Below, piece by piece: positions 42,861 to 52,336 of a stretch of 64,000 nucleotides of DNA (positions are counted from its first letter, which is position 1; each line of letters opens with the position of its first letter). The notes under the pieces are model-generated. The model had not been told where the DNA came from. It searched no databases and worked only from the letters and a program-made list of their open reading frames with translations. A program made the translations under genes and the position numbers. Location: contig JAOULX010000002.1 in the NCBI GenBank assembly GCA_029881795.1, positions 1 through 64,000 of the forward strand, read 5' to 3'. This stretch comes from Gammaproteobacteria bacterium. GTDB lineage: Bacteria > Pseudomonadota > Gammaproteobacteria > SZUA-229.

Positions 42861-45524
42861 ATGTCATTACCAAGCAATCCGGTGGATATTGATAATATAG
42901 AGACGCAAGAGTGGATTGATGCGCTTGAGTCTGTGATTGAAAACGAAGGTGTTGAGCGCGCCCATTATCTGCTGGAGCAGATGATTGATAAAGCACGCCG
43001 CTCCGGTGCAAACCTGCCTTATTCGGCCAACACCGCTTATGTGAATACGATCCCGCAACATCTGGAAGAGAAAATGCCGGGTAATCCGGCGATTGAAGCG
43101 CGCATTCGTGCCTATATTCGCTGGAATGCGGTCGCGATGGTGGTAAAAGCCAATCGCAAAAGTACTGAACTGGGTGGCCATATTGCATCATTTGCTTCTG
43201 CAGCGACACTCTATGACGTGGGCTTTAATCATTTTTGGCGAGCTGCCTCGCATGATCACGGTGGTGATCTGATTTATTCACAGGGGCACGCATCGCCCGG
43301 CACTTACGCCCGCGCTTTTCTGGAAGGTCGCCTGAGCGAGGATCAGCTTAATAAATTTCGTCAGGAAGTCGATGGTGGTGGTTTATCTTCTTATCCTCAT
43401 CCGTGGTTAATGCCGGACTTCTGGCAGTTCCCGACTGTTTCTATGGGCCTTGGTCCTATCATGTCGATTTATCAGGCGCGCTTTATGAAGTATCTGCAGG
43501 ATCGTGGTCTGGCTGATACTAAAAACCGTAACGTCTGGGCGTTTCTGGGTGATGGAGAAACTGACGAGCCGGAGTCTCTGGGTGCGATTTCGTTAGCATC
43601 GCGCGAAAAACTGGGTAACCTGACCTGGGTTGTTAACTGTAATTTACAGCGTCTTGATGGTCCTGTTCGTGGTAACGGCAAGATTGTGCAGGAGCTGGAA
43701 GCAAACTTCCGTGGTAACGGCTGGAACGTGATTAAAATTATGTGGGGCCGCTACTGGGATCCATTATTAGCCATGGATAAAGACGGCTTGCTGCAAAAAC
43801 GCATGATGGAAGCGGTTGATGGTGATTTCCAGAACTACAAATCAAAAGACGGTGCTTATGTTCGTGAACACTTCTTTGGTAAATACCCGGAATTAAAAGC
43901 CATGGTAGCGAGCATGTCAGATGACGATATCTGGCGACTGAACCGCGGTGGGCACGATCCACAAAAAGTTTATGCAGCCTATAAAGTTGCCTCAGAAACT
44001 ACCGATCAGCCTACGGTTATCCTGGCTCACACCGTAAAAGGTTACGGTATGGGACCGGCCGGTGAAGGCCAGATGCGTACACACTCGCAGAAAAAACTGG
44101 CAGAAAACGAAATGATTTATGTGCGTGATCGTTTCAATATTCCTTTGTCGGATGAAGAAGCGGCAGCGGCTACTTATTTCAAACCGGCTGAAGACAGCGA
44201 AGAAATGAAATATATGCACGAACGGCGTAAAGCGCTGGGTGGTTATTTGCCGTCGCGCACAAATCTGGCAGCACCATTAGAAGTGCCAGAGCTGTCAGTT
44301 TTTGAGCCTTTATTAAAGGGCAGTGGCGATAAGGAAATGTCGACCACTATGGGTTATGTGCGTTTGCTGACCTTGTTGTGTCGTGACAAAAAGATGGGTA
44401 AAAATGTGGTACCGATTGTGCCAGATGAAGCACGTACTTTTGGTATGGAAGGTATGTTCCGCCAGCTCGGTATTTATTCATCGGTGGGGCAGTTATACAC
44501 GCCGCAGGATAAAGCAGAAATCATGTTCTACAAGGAAGATAAAACGGGACAGATTTTAGAAGAAGGTATTAATGAAGCCGGATCCATGTCATCGTGGATT
44601 GCAGCGGCAACGGCCTATAGCAACCACGGCGTTAACATGGTGCCGTTCTATATTTATTACTCGATGTTCGGGTTCCAGCGTATTGGTGATCTGGCTTGGG
44701 CTGCTGGCGATATGCAGGCGCGTGGTTTCTTAATCGGTGCCACGGCAGGACGTACCACGCTGGCTGGTGAAGGTCTGCAGCATCAGGATGGTCATGGTCT
44801 GATTATGGCCGGTACCATTCCAAACTGCGTGGCTTATGATCCCACCTTTAACTATGAGCTGGCAGTAATCATTCAGGATGGACTGCGTCGTATGTATGCA
44901 GAACAGGAAAATGTTTTCTACTACGTCACCACCATGAATGAAAATTACACCCATCCTGCAATGCCTGCCGGTGCCGAAGAAGGCATTATTAAAGGCCTGT
45001 ATTTATTCAGAGCGGGTGGCAAGAAAAAGAAAAAAGTACAGCTGATGGGCTCAGGTACTATTCTGCGAGAAGTCATTGCTGCGGCTGAATTACTGGAACA
45101 GGACTGGGGTGTTGATGCAGACATCTGGAGTGCCACCAGTATGAATGAACTGGCGCGTCAGGCACAGGATGCTGACCGCTGGAATCGTTTACATCCGTTA
45201 GAGGATGCCAGGCCAAATTACGTTGAGCAATGCCTGAAAGGGCGTCGTGGACCGGTTATCTGTGCTACCGATTACATCCGTAGTTACGCTGACCAGATTC
45301 GTAATTGGGTACCGGCCAGTTATACGGTATTAGGTACAGATGGCTTTGGTCGCAGTGATACCCGTGCCCAGCTAAGAAAACATTTTGAAGTGAACCGTTA
45401 CTACGTTGCCGTAGCAGCACTTAAAGCGCTGGCTGATGAAGCTCAGTTGCCAGCGGGTAAAGTGGCAGAAGCGATTGAGAAATATGGCATCGATGCAGAA
45501 AAAGTTAATCCATTGCATGCGTAA
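42861..45524 (+). CDS. aceE: Pyruvate dehydrogenase E1 component (homodimeric type)
   Basis: 887 residues from ATG 42861 with AAGAGG eight bases upstream, the same length as E. coli AceE; the ORF-track start at 42831 is ten residues too long. The ThDP-binding motif GDGETDEPES...NCN and the conserved HASPGTYARAFLEGRL and MRTHSQKKLAENE (phosphorylation-loop His region) are present. E1 decarboxylates pyruvate and reductively acetylates the lipoyl domain. First gene of aceE-aceF-lpd. Confidence 0.98.
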   Translation: MSLPSNPVDIDNIETQEWIDALESVIENEGVERAHYLLEQMIDKARRSGANLPYSANTAYVNTIPQHLEEKMPGNPAIEARIRAYIRWNAVAMVVKANRKSTELGGHIASFASAATLYDVGFNHFWRAASHDHGGDLIYSQGHASPGTYARAFLEGRLSEDQLNKFRQEVDGGGLSSYPHPWLMPDFWQFPTVSMGLGPIMSIYQARFMKYLQDRGLADTKNRNVWAFLGDGETDEPESLGAISLASREKLGNLTWVVNCNLQRLDGPVRGNGKIVQELEANFRGNGWNVIKIMWGRYWDPLLAMDKDGLLQKRMMEAVDGDFQNYKSKDGAYVREHFFGKYPELKAMVASMSDDDIWRLNRGGHDPQKVYAAYKVASETTDQPTVILAHTVKGYGMGPAGEGQMRTHSQKKLAENEMIYVRDRFNIPLSDEEAAAATYFKPAEDSEEMKYMHERRKALGGYLPSRTNLAAPLEVPELSVFEPLLKGSGDKEMSTTMGYVRLLTLLCRDKKMGKNVVPIVPDEARTFGMEGMFRQLGIYSSVGQLYTPQDKAEIMFYKEDKTGQILEEGINEAGSMSSWIAAATAYSNHGVNMVPFYIYYSMFGFQRIGDLAWAAGDMQARGFLIGATAGRTTLAGEGLQHQDGHGLIMAGTIPNCVAYDPTFNYELAVIIQDGLRRMYAEQENVFYYVTTMNENYTHPAMPAGAEEGIIKGLYLFRAGGKKKKKVQLMGSGTILREVIAAAELLEQDWGVDADIWSATSMNELARQAQDADRWNRLHPLEDARPNYVEQCLKGRRGPVICATDYIRSYADQIRNWVPASYTVLGTDGFGRSDTRAQLRKHFEVNRYYVAVAALKALADEAQLPAGKVAEAIEKYGIDAEKVNPLHA

Positions 45525-45542
45525 CTGGACAGGAGAAAAATA

Positions 45543-46847
45543 ATGAGTAAAGAAATTTTAATTCCTGATATTGGTGACTTTGATTCGGTTGAAGTGATTG
45601 AGATATTAGTGGCTGTGGGGGACACGGTGGCGGCAGAAGATTCGATTATCACGGTTGAGTCTGATAAAGCATCCATGGAAATACCGGCACCGGAAGCGGG
45701 TGTGATTAAAGAGCTGAAAGTAAATGTTGGTGACAACGTTTCTGAAGGCAGTTTAATGATGATTATTGAACCTGTAGCCAGCGCTGACTCTGGCGCAGCG
45801 GTATCTGTAGCAGTGGCGGAGCCTGCCGTTGCTGAAAGCCCGACCAAAGCAGTGGCAGAGCCCGCTGCTACTGCAGTTGTTGCGACAGCGGCGGCGCTGC
45901 CTTCACCGACAGCAAAAATAGCCAAAGCGATTGATGAAGCGGGTTTTGTAAAAGCGTATGCCAGCCCTGCTATCCGAAAATTCGCGCGCGAATTAGGTGT
46001 TGATCTGGGCTCGGTGGAAGGTTCTGGTCGTAAAGCCCGCATCACTAAAGACGATGTGAAAGGCTTTGTGAAAAAAGTGATGGCAACAGGTGGCACGGCG
46101 AAAGGCGGCTTGGGTGTTGCAGCAATGCCGGACATTGATTTCAGTCAGTGGGGCGGGATTGAAATGCTGCCTCTGACTAAAATTAACAAGCTCACGGGTG
46201 AGTTTCTTCATCGCAACTGGGTCACTATTCCGCATGTGACTCAGTTTGATGAAGCTGATATTACCGATCTTGAAGCATTCCGTAACTCAATGGTAGCGGA
46301 GTACAAAGATCAGGGCGTGAAAATCACCATGCTGGTGTTCTTGATGAAGGCTGTTGTATCGGCATTAAAAAAATACCCGCGCTTTAACAGTTCACTCGAT
46401 GTAACCGGCGAAAACCTGATCCTGAAAAATTATTACAATATCGGTATTGCTGTCGCAACACCGGATGGTCTAGTGGTTCCTGTTGTTAAGGATGTTGATC
46501 GTAAATCACTTGTTGAACTGGCTGCAGAGCTTGGTGAAATCAGTACAAAAGCGCGGGATAAAAAATTAAAGCCGTCTGATATGCAAGGTGGCTGTTTTAC
46601 TATCTCCAGTTTGGGTGGCATTGGTGGTACTAAATTTACGCCGATTGTTAACGCACCTGAAGTGGCAATTCTTGGTGCTTCACGTTCGAAAATGCAGCCG
46701 GTCTGGAATGGATCAGAATTTGTGCCGCGCTTAGTTTTACCATTATCACTTTCCTATGATCACCGTGTGATTGATGGTGCTGATGGCGCGCGTTTCACTT
46801 CCTTCCTTAGTCGTGTGTTGTCTGATACACGTCGCCTGTTGCTTTAG
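45543..46847 (+). CDS. aceF: Dihydrolipoamide acetyltransferase (E2 of pyruvate dehydrogenase)
   Basis: 434 residues. One lipoyl domain (about 1-77, with lipoyl Lys in [10 protein letters not shown]), an Ala/Pro-rich linker, the E1/E3-binding domain ([15 protein letters not shown], about 143-175) and the catalytic core ending in [13 protein letters not shown] with its His/Asp pair. E. coli AceF has three lipoyl domains; this has only one. It is compensated by a lipoyl domain on E3. The gap to aceE is 18 bases with AGGAG. Confidence 0.97.
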   Translation: MSKEILIPDIGDFDSVEVIEILVAVGDTVAAEDSIITVESDKASMEIPAPEAGVIKELKVNVGDNVSEGSLMMIIEPVASADSGAAVSVAVAEPAVAESPTKAVAEPAATAVVATAAALPSPTAKIAKAIDEAGFVKAYASPAIRKFARELGVDLGSVEGSGRKARITKDDVKGFVKKVMATGGTAKGGLGVAAMPDIDFSQWGGIEMLPLTKINKLTGEFLHRNWVTIPHVTQFDEADITDLEAFRNSMVAEYKDQGVKITMLVFLMKAVVSALKKYPRFNSSLDVTGENLILKNYYNIGIAVATPDGLVVPVVKDVDRKSLVELAAELGEISTKARDKKLKPSDMQGGCFTISSLGGIGGTKFTPIVNAPEVAILGASRSKMQPVWNGSEFVPRLVLPLSLSYDHRVIDGADGARFTSFLSRVLSDTRRLLL

Positions 46848-46861
46848 GCCGGAGTTAAATC

Positions 46862-48619
46862 ATGAGTAATATTATTGATGTAAATATTCCTGATATCGGT
46901 GACTTTGATTCGGTAGAAGTGATTGAAGTACTGGTTAGTGTTGGCGATACGGTGGGCGCGGAAGATTCAATTATTACGGTTGAGTCGGACAAGGCATCGA
47001 TGGAAATTCCGTCGCCAGTGGCTGGTGTTATAAAAGAAATTTGTGTGGCCATGGGGGATCATGTCAGCCAAGGCACACTGATGATGAAGCTGGAAGCTGC
47101 TCAGGCAAGCGCAGCGCCTGCTGAAGTGGTGGCTGCTGCTAAAGCAGAGGCAAAAACTGAAGAGAAAACAGCAGAGCCAGCGCCCGTGGCGAGCAGTTTT
47201 GACGGTGTCGCAGATAAGACCGCTGAGCTTGTCGTGCTAGGCTCAGGTCCCGGTGGTTACACCGCTGCTTTTCGCGCTGCTGACTTGGGTTTAAAAGTAA
47301 TTCTGATTGAAAAATTCGACAGCATAGGCGGTGTTTGTCTAAACGTAGGCTGTATCCCGTCAAAAGCATTATTGCATACCGCACACATTATTAATGAAGC
47401 CGAAGAGTTTGCAAAGCATGGCGTGACCTTTGGTAAACCGGATATTGATATTGATGCTATCCGCAAAAATAAAGAAGATGTTATCGGTAAATTAACCGGT
47501 GGCTTAAAAGGTCTGGCGAAACAGCGCAAAGTTGAAATCGTACATGGCTATGGTAAATTTACCTCTGCCAATACGATTGAAGTTGAAAAAGACGGTGAAA
47601 AAACTCTTGTCGGTTTTAATAATGCGATTATCGCAGCCGGTTCACGTGTCACTAAGCTGCCGTTTATTCCGTGGGATGATCCGCGGGTTATGGATTCAAC
47701 CGGTGCGCTGGAATTAGCCGATGTGCCTAAACGTTTACTGGTTGTCGGTGGTGGTATTATTGGTCTGGAAATGGCCATGGTCTATGACGCACTGGGGTCA
47801 GAAATTACCGTTGTTGAATTAGGTTCTGGCTTAATTCCGGGTGCAGATCGCGATATAGTACGGCCGTTAGAGAGGCGTGTGAAAGGGCGATATAAAAATA
47901 TATTCCTGGATACCATGGTAACCGCGATCGAATCAACCGAGGCCGGCATGCTATGCACTTTTGATGGTAAAAAAGCACCGGCAACCGATACCTTTGATAA
48001 AGTATTGGTCGCAATTGGTCGTAGCCCGAACGGTTTACTGATTGATGCGGACAAAGCCGGTGTTGCAGTTGACGAACGCGGCTTTATCAGTGTCGATAAA
48101 CAGCAGCGCACGAATGTAGATCATATTTTTGCGATTGGGGATATTGTCGGTCAGCCAATGCTGGCGCACAAAGCAACTCACGAAGCCAAGGTGGCAGCAG
48201 AAGTCATCTCTGGCATGAAATCATTCTTCGATGCACGCACTATACCGTCTGTTTGTTATACCGACCCGGAAGTTTCCTGGATGGGTAAAACTGAAGATCA
48301 GTGTAAAGCAGAAGGTATTCATTATAGTAAAGGTGTATTCCCCTGGGCTGCCAGTGGTCGTTCGCTGTCGATAGGGCGAGATGATGGCATGACAAAAGTT
48401 CTGCTGGATCAGGATCATCGCATTATCGGTGCCGGTATTGTCGGCCCGAACGCCGGTGAACTGATTGCAGAGGCGACACTGGCGCTGGAAATGGGTGCTG
48501 ATGTTGAGGATATTGCATTGACTGTGCATCCGCATCCGACGCTGTCAGAAACCATTAACTTCGCCGCAGAAGTGGCCGAAGGCACCTGTACTGATATTTA
48601 CATGCCAAAGAAAAAATAG
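46862..48619 (+). CDS. lpdA: Dihydrolipoamide dehydrogenase with N-terminal lipoyl domain (E3)
   Basis: 585 residues. Residues 1-80 are a lipoyl domain almost identical to that of E2 ([23 protein letters not shown]). A flexible Ala/Glu linker (about 81-115) leads to the flavoprotein: FAD motif LGSGPGGYTAAFRAADLGL, redox-active CLNVGC, NAD motif VVGGGIIGLEMAM, and the C-terminal HPHPTLSE with the catalytic His. It reoxidises dihydrolipoyl groups and reduces NAD+. Fusion of a lipoyl domain to E3 occurs in several proteobacteria. GGAG precedes the ATG. Confidence 0.97.
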   Translation: MSNIIDVNIPDIGDFDSVEVIEVLVSVGDTVGAEDSIITVESDKASMEIPSPVAGVIKEICVAMGDHVSQGTLMMKLEAAQASAAPAEVVAAAKAEAKTEEKTAEPAPVASSFDGVADKTAELVVLGSGPGGYTAAFRAADLGLKVILIEKFDSIGGVCLNVGCIPSKALLHTAHIINEAEEFAKHGVTFGKPDIDIDAIRKNKEDVIGKLTGGLKGLAKQRKVEIVHGYGKFTSANTIEVEKDGEKTLVGFNNAIIAAGSRVTKLPFIPWDDPRVMDSTGALELADVPKRLLVVGGGIIGLEMAMVYDALGSEITVVELGSGLIPGADRDIVRPLERRVKGRYKNIFLDTMVTAIESTEAGMLCTFDGKKAPATDTFDKVLVAIGRSPNGLLIDADKAGVAVDERGFISVDKQQRTNVDHIFAIGDIVGQPMLAHKATHEAKVAAEVISGMKSFFDARTIPSVCYTDPEVSWMGKTEDQCKAEGIHYSKGVFPWAASGRSLSIGRDDGMTKVLLDQDHRIIGAGIVGPNAGELIAEATLALEMGADVEDIALTVHPHPTLSETINFAAEVAEGTCTDIYMPKKK

Positions 48620-48669
48620 TTTAGTAATGCCGCGTATTGCCAGTCATGGTAAAGCGTCTTGCAGACTGT

Positions 48670-48699
48670 AAAAGGCCACTATTGATAGTGGCCTTTTTT
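48670..48699 (+). terminator. Terminator of the pyruvate dehydrogenase operon
   Basis: AAAAGGCCACTAT / ATAGTGGCCTTTTT, 12 or more paired bases, a two-base loop and a T run. Very strong. Confidence 0.92.
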
Positions 48700-48743
48700 A
48701 TTGCGGCTGGTTATGATGAGAAGCGATCAATGGGGTGGTGTCG

Positions 48744-49100
48744 ATGTCAGAGATTATGATAGAAAATCGCTGTTTGCAGATTGAGCTGACAAAAGCGGCA
48801 AAGAAAGCACTGTCGCAAAGAGAGGGGGTTTTGTTTGTTGAAATGGAGCTTTATTTCAGTTGTCTGATCAGAAAACAGGTGTTGTTTCATGATAAACAGC
48901 GTCAACAAAACAGCGTCAGCGCCAGTGATAAACTGAGCGTGAGTTTTCATCCGGTAATGACCAGTAGTTGTCTGATTAGTGAGGCCACTGCAGAGCCGGC
49001 AAAAAGTGACTTTGAAATGCAGCGTCGAGAATGCTTTGTGCCAAAATGGCTGACGCTGGATTATAAAAAATCTACCTGGATTGGGGAGTTTGGCTATTAA
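48744..49100 (+). CDS. Conserved small protein of unknown function
   Basis: 118 residues from ATG 48744 (GTG 48735 is also in frame). Middle segment KALSQREGVLFVEMELYFSCLIRKQVLF and C-terminal FVPKWLTLDYKKSTWIGEFGY. I know of no named domain, though the tone is that of a conserved gammaproteobacterial hypothetical. No signal peptide or TM is seen. It overlaps the next gene's possible start, so co-transcription is likely. Confidence 0.6.
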   Translation: MSEIMIENRCLQIELTKAAKKALSQREGVLFVEMELYFSCLIRKQVLFHDKQRQQNSVSASDKLSVSFHPVMTSSCLISEATAEPAKSDFEMQRRECFVPKWLTLDYKKSTWIGEFGY

Positions 49101-49902
49101 TATTAAAAATATGTTTTTTTTGCTGTTCACTGTTCTGTTGCAGGGCTGTTTAGGTGATCAGAATGCAATCAATAAAGACGTTGTTTTTTTACAGACAGTA
49201 CCGGTTTGCGAGACTGATGAAATGTGTAAAAAAATGTGGTTAGCTGCTGAATCATGGGTTGATAAGTACAGTGCGCAGGGTGTCAGAACGGTGACCGATA
49301 AGGTGATTATGTCGGAAGAAAAAGATCCGGGTTCTGATGATATGGATATAGAAATAAAAAAAATAAAACAGGAAAATGGTTCTTATAAAATCATTATTAA
49401 TAATTTCTGTTCGCGTTCATTAAGTTCCTGTGACCGCGAGCGGAAAAATATGATTGCATTTAATAAAAAACTGATCAGTTTTTTGCCGGCTGAGAAACGC
49501 AACAAAAATAAAAAACTGTTTGATGCAAACAAGAGTGTGGATCAATGGGTGGCGCAATATACTGAGGCTATCGGCAGTGCTGATCTGATGAAGATGAAAG
49601 CACTGGTGCATTATCCGCTGACCTATGTCGAAAAAGATAAAATCAGTGTTATTTTTTCTGATGAAGATATGCGGGAATACCTGCAAAGACTGAAAAAACA
49701 GTTTAGCGCACTCAATGGTGTCTATCTCAAAGCCAGCAGTTTTGACGTGTTCGGACGCACCGGTGCTAACCTCTATGTCAATGTGGTATTGAGCCTACAT
49801 GATGCTGAGAGTGTGGCAGTCGGCGCGCAGCAGATCGGCTTTCAGCTGATTAAGGTCGATAAGAAATGGAAAATGATCAGCGCAGGCACGCATATCAATT
49901 AG
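49081..49902 (+). CDS. Lipoprotein with C-terminal NTF2-like domain
   Basis: Up to 273 residues. The N-terminus INIKNMFFLLFTVLLQGC carries a lipobox LQGC. The start is unclear: TTG 49081 or ATG 49111; GGGGAG at 49083-49088 is too close to the TTG at 49090 and far from the ATG. The mature N-terminal half has cysteines (CETDEMCKK, NNFCSRSLSSCDRE). The last about 115 residues (VDQWVAQYTEAIGSADLMKM ... VDKKWKMISAGTH) look like an SnoaL/NTF2-type fold, often a ligand-binding or protein-binding module. The role is unknown. Confidence 0.65.
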   Translation: MGSLAINIKNMFFLLFTVLLQGCLGDQNAINKDVVFLQTVPVCETDEMCKKMWLAAESWVDKYSAQGVRTVTDKVIMSEEKDPGSDDMDIEIKKIKQENGSYKIIINNFCSRSLSSCDRERKNMIAFNKKLISFLPAEKRNKNKKLFDANKSVDQWVAQYTEAIGSADLMKMKALVHYPLTYVEKDKISVIFSDEDMREYLQRLKKQFSALNGVYLKASSFDVFGRTGANLYVNVVLSLHDAESVAVGAQQIGFQLIKVDKKWKMISAGTHIN

Positions 49903-49961
49903 CCTGGTAAGAACGAGCGCCTAGCATTAAAGATTTGCTCAGAGCTGCCGCTATTGCTTGT

Positions 49962-50846
49962 ATGGGAATGCCTTCAATTATCAATCTGACTACTCTGCAG
50001 CGCTTTGCTGCGTCGTTGTTAGCGGCTGTGTCGTTGCCTGCTTATGCGCAGCAGCATTATGAGGCAGCGATTGAAGAGGTTAAATGGACGATTTCTGCTT
50101 CTGCTGTGCAATGTGAGCTGAAGCAGCAGATTCCGCGCTTCGGCGAGGCCGTCTTTATGCATTCTGCCGGCGGTGAACTGTCGTTTGTGGTCAATGTTGA
50201 TCAGCCTCCGGTGAATGATTCGGAGGCCTTGTTGTATTCCAATCCGCCATACTGGAAACCTGAAGTAGTGCCTCGTGAGCTTTCCAGGTCACCGTTAATG
50301 AAGGGTAACACGCCGGTTTATTTTGCCCGTAAAGTGGCTTTGCGGATGTTGTATGAGCTGGATCAGGGTATGCAGCCAAGCCTGCATTTTCGTGACTGGG
50401 CTGATGAAACGGAAGATGTTACCGTGGCGGTCTCGACTGTGCATTTTCGGGATTTCTGGCCTGAATTTATCGATTGTCAGACTAAATTACTACCGTTTGG
50501 CTATGACGATGTTAAAAATCTTTCGATGCTGTTTGACTCTGGCAGTGCCAGGCTACGAAAATCCAGTAAAGAAATGCTGGATCGTATCGCGCTTTATATT
50601 TCCAAAGATCAATCTGTTTCCAGCGTCAAAATTACCGGCTTTACCGACAGCATCGGGTTTCGCTATCTGAATCAGTTATTATCAAACAGAAGGGCCAGGG
50701 TTGTTAGTAAGTATCTGATTTCTAAAGGTGTTCCAAAAGAAAAGTTGTCAATTAGCGGTCGTGGTGAACGTCGTCCTAAGCTCAGTAATGCGAGTATAAA
50801 GGGTCGTCGCTATAATCGTCGTGTGCAAGTTCAGCTGTTTCGCTAG
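49962..50846 (+). CDS. MotY-like OmpA-family protein
   Basis: About 294 residues from ATG 49962; the ORF-track TTG 49935 and ATG 49968 are alternatives. The signal peptide ends SLPAYAQQHYEA. The N-terminal beta domain (CELKQQIPRFGEAVFMHSAGGELSF) matches the MotY N-terminal type. The C-terminal OmpA/MotB peptidoglycan-binding domain has LFDSGSARLRKSSKEMLDRIA and GFTDSIGFRYLNQLLSNRRA. MotY forms the T ring of polar flagellar motors, although the same layout occurs in general OmpA-like proteins. No flagellar genes are adjacent. Confidence 0.78.
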   Translation: MGMPSIINLTTLQRFAASLLAAVSLPAYAQQHYEAAIEEVKWTISASAVQCELKQQIPRFGEAVFMHSAGGELSFVVNVDQPPVNDSEALLYSNPPYWKPEVVPRELSRSPLMKGNTPVYFARKVALRMLYELDQGMQPSLHFRDWADETEDVTVAVSTVHFRDFWPEFIDCQTKLLPFGYDDVKNLSMLFDSGSARLRKSSKEMLDRIALYISKDQSVSSVKITGFTDSIGFRYLNQLLSNRRARVVSKYLISKGVPKEKLSISGRGERRPKLSNASIKGRRYNRRVQVQLFR

Positions 50847-50910
50847 TTATCCGTTAATCTTAAACCCAATAAATTTGTCCGAGAGCCTAGGTCGCAGCTG
50901 CCGAGTTCGG

Positions 50911-50916
50911 TATAAT
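50911..50916 (+). promoter_or_regulatory. Candidate -10 box of argG
   Basis: A perfect TATAAT 41 bp before the argG ATG. The -35 region is poor, so an activator or a short leader is possible. Confidence 0.45.
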
Positions 50917-50956
50917 CCCCAGCACTTAAATATTCGCTATTTTTCAGGAAACATCT

Positions 50957-52171
50957 ATGTCTAAAAAGAAGGTCGTACTTGCCTATTCAGGCGGTCTGGA
51001 TACGTCAGTAATTTTAAAATGGCTGGAACAAACCTACGATTGTGAAGTGGTGACCTTTACCGCGGACATTGGTCAGGGGGAAGAAGTTGAGCCGGCTCGG
51101 GCTAAGGCGCAGGCCATGGGTGTTAAAGAAATTTATATCGAAGACCTGCGTGAAGAGTTTGTGCGTGACTATGTCTATCCGATGTTCCGTGCCAATACTA
51201 TTTACGAAGGTGAATATTTATTAGGTACCTCGATCGCGCGCCCATTAATAGCTAAGCGACTGGTTGAAATAGCAAAAGAAACCGGGGCTTATGCCATCTC
51301 TCATGGTGCAACCGGCAAAGGTAATGATCAGGTACGGTTCGAACTGGGCGCTTATGCGCTGTCTCCGGGTATTGAGGTGATTGCACCGTGGCGGGAGTGG
51401 GATCTTAACTCGCGTGAAAAACTGATGGCGTATTGTGACGAGCATGAAATTCCGGTTGAGCAAAAGCGCGGCAAGAAATCACCTTACTCAATGGATGCTA
51501 ATCTGCTGCACATTTCTTATGAAGGTGGCCCGCTGGAAGATCCGTGGACCGAAGCCGAGGAAGATATGTACCGCTGGAGTGTGTCTCCCGAAAACGCCCC
51601 GGATAAACCGACTTACCTGGTGTTGTCTTTTGTGAAAGGTGATATCACCGCGATTGATGGTGTCGACATGTCACCGGCAACCGTGCTGGAAACACTTAAT
51701 AAGCGTGCCGGTGAAAATGGTGTTGGGCGTTTAGATATCGTAGAAAATCGTTATGTTGGTATGAAGTCACGCGGTTGTTATGAAACACCGGGCGGCACTG
51801 TGATGCTGAAAGCGCATCGCGCGATTGAGTCGCTGACACTGGATCGTGAAGTGGCTCATCTTAAAGACTCGCTGATGCCCAAGTATGCCGAGCTGATTTA
51901 TAACGGTTACTGGTGGAGTCCGGAACGTGAAATGATGCAGAAGATGATCGATGCATCACAGGAAAATGTAAACGGTGACGTGCGCGTTAAACTGTATAAA
52001 GGCAGTGTGACGGCTGTTGGTCGTCGCTCTGAACACGATTCATTATTCGATGAAAGAATAGCGACGTTTGAAGACGATGAAGGCGCTTATGATCAGAAAG
52101 ATGCGGCCGGTTTTATAAAGCTCAATGCATTGCGTTTACGAATAGCGGCCAATAAAAAAATAAATAAATAA
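50957..52171 (+). CDS. argG: Argininosuccinate synthase
   Basis: 404 residues, the type-1 length. P-loop-like [15 protein letters not shown] at the N-terminus, with [16 protein letters not shown] and [11 protein letters not shown] further on, all diagnostic. It joins citrulline and aspartate with ATP in arginine synthesis, forming argininosuccinate. A strong terminator follows. The upstream TATAAT suggests its own promoter; I see no clear ARG box. Confidence 0.98.
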   Translation: MSKKKVVLAYSGGLDTSVILKWLEQTYDCEVVTFTADIGQGEEVEPARAKAQAMGVKEIYIEDLREEFVRDYVYPMFRANTIYEGEYLLGTSIARPLIAKRLVEIAKETGAYAISHGATGKGNDQVRFELGAYALSPGIEVIAPWREWDLNSREKLMAYCDEHEIPVEQKRGKKSPYSMDANLLHISYEGGPLEDPWTEAEEDMYRWSVSPENAPDKPTYLVLSFVKGDITAIDGVDMSPATVLETLNKRAGENGVGRLDIVENRYVGMKSRGCYETPGGTVMLKAHRAIESLTLDREVAHLKDSLMPKYAELIYNGYWWSPEREMMQKMIDASQENVNGDVRVKLYKGSVTAVGRRSEHDSLFDERIATFEDDEGAYDQKDAAGFIKLNALRLRIAANKKINK

Positions 52172-52201
52172 ATAAAACATCTGACGTTTTAATGAAGGAA
52201 T

Positions 52202-52228
52202 AAAAGCGTGGCACCTGTCACGCTTTTA
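52202..52228. terminator. argG terminator
   Basis: AAAAGCGTG (52202-52210) / CACGCTTTT (52219-52227) with an eight-base loop; A and T tracts on both sides. Confidence 0.85.
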
Positions 52229-52336
52229 TTATCAACCGCGGACAATCGCTGCAAAAGCAGCTATCTTGAAAGTGAATGAAAAATCATACGCCTCTGGGTA
52301 TGTTTTGCATGGTCTTGATAGAAACAGGGAATTTAC

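Noticed and set aside
45443-46135. 230-residue minus-strand ORF opposite aceF
   Set aside because: Low-complexity Ala/Ser/Thr sequence produced by the Ala/Pro linker and lipoyl domain of aceF; a frame shadow.
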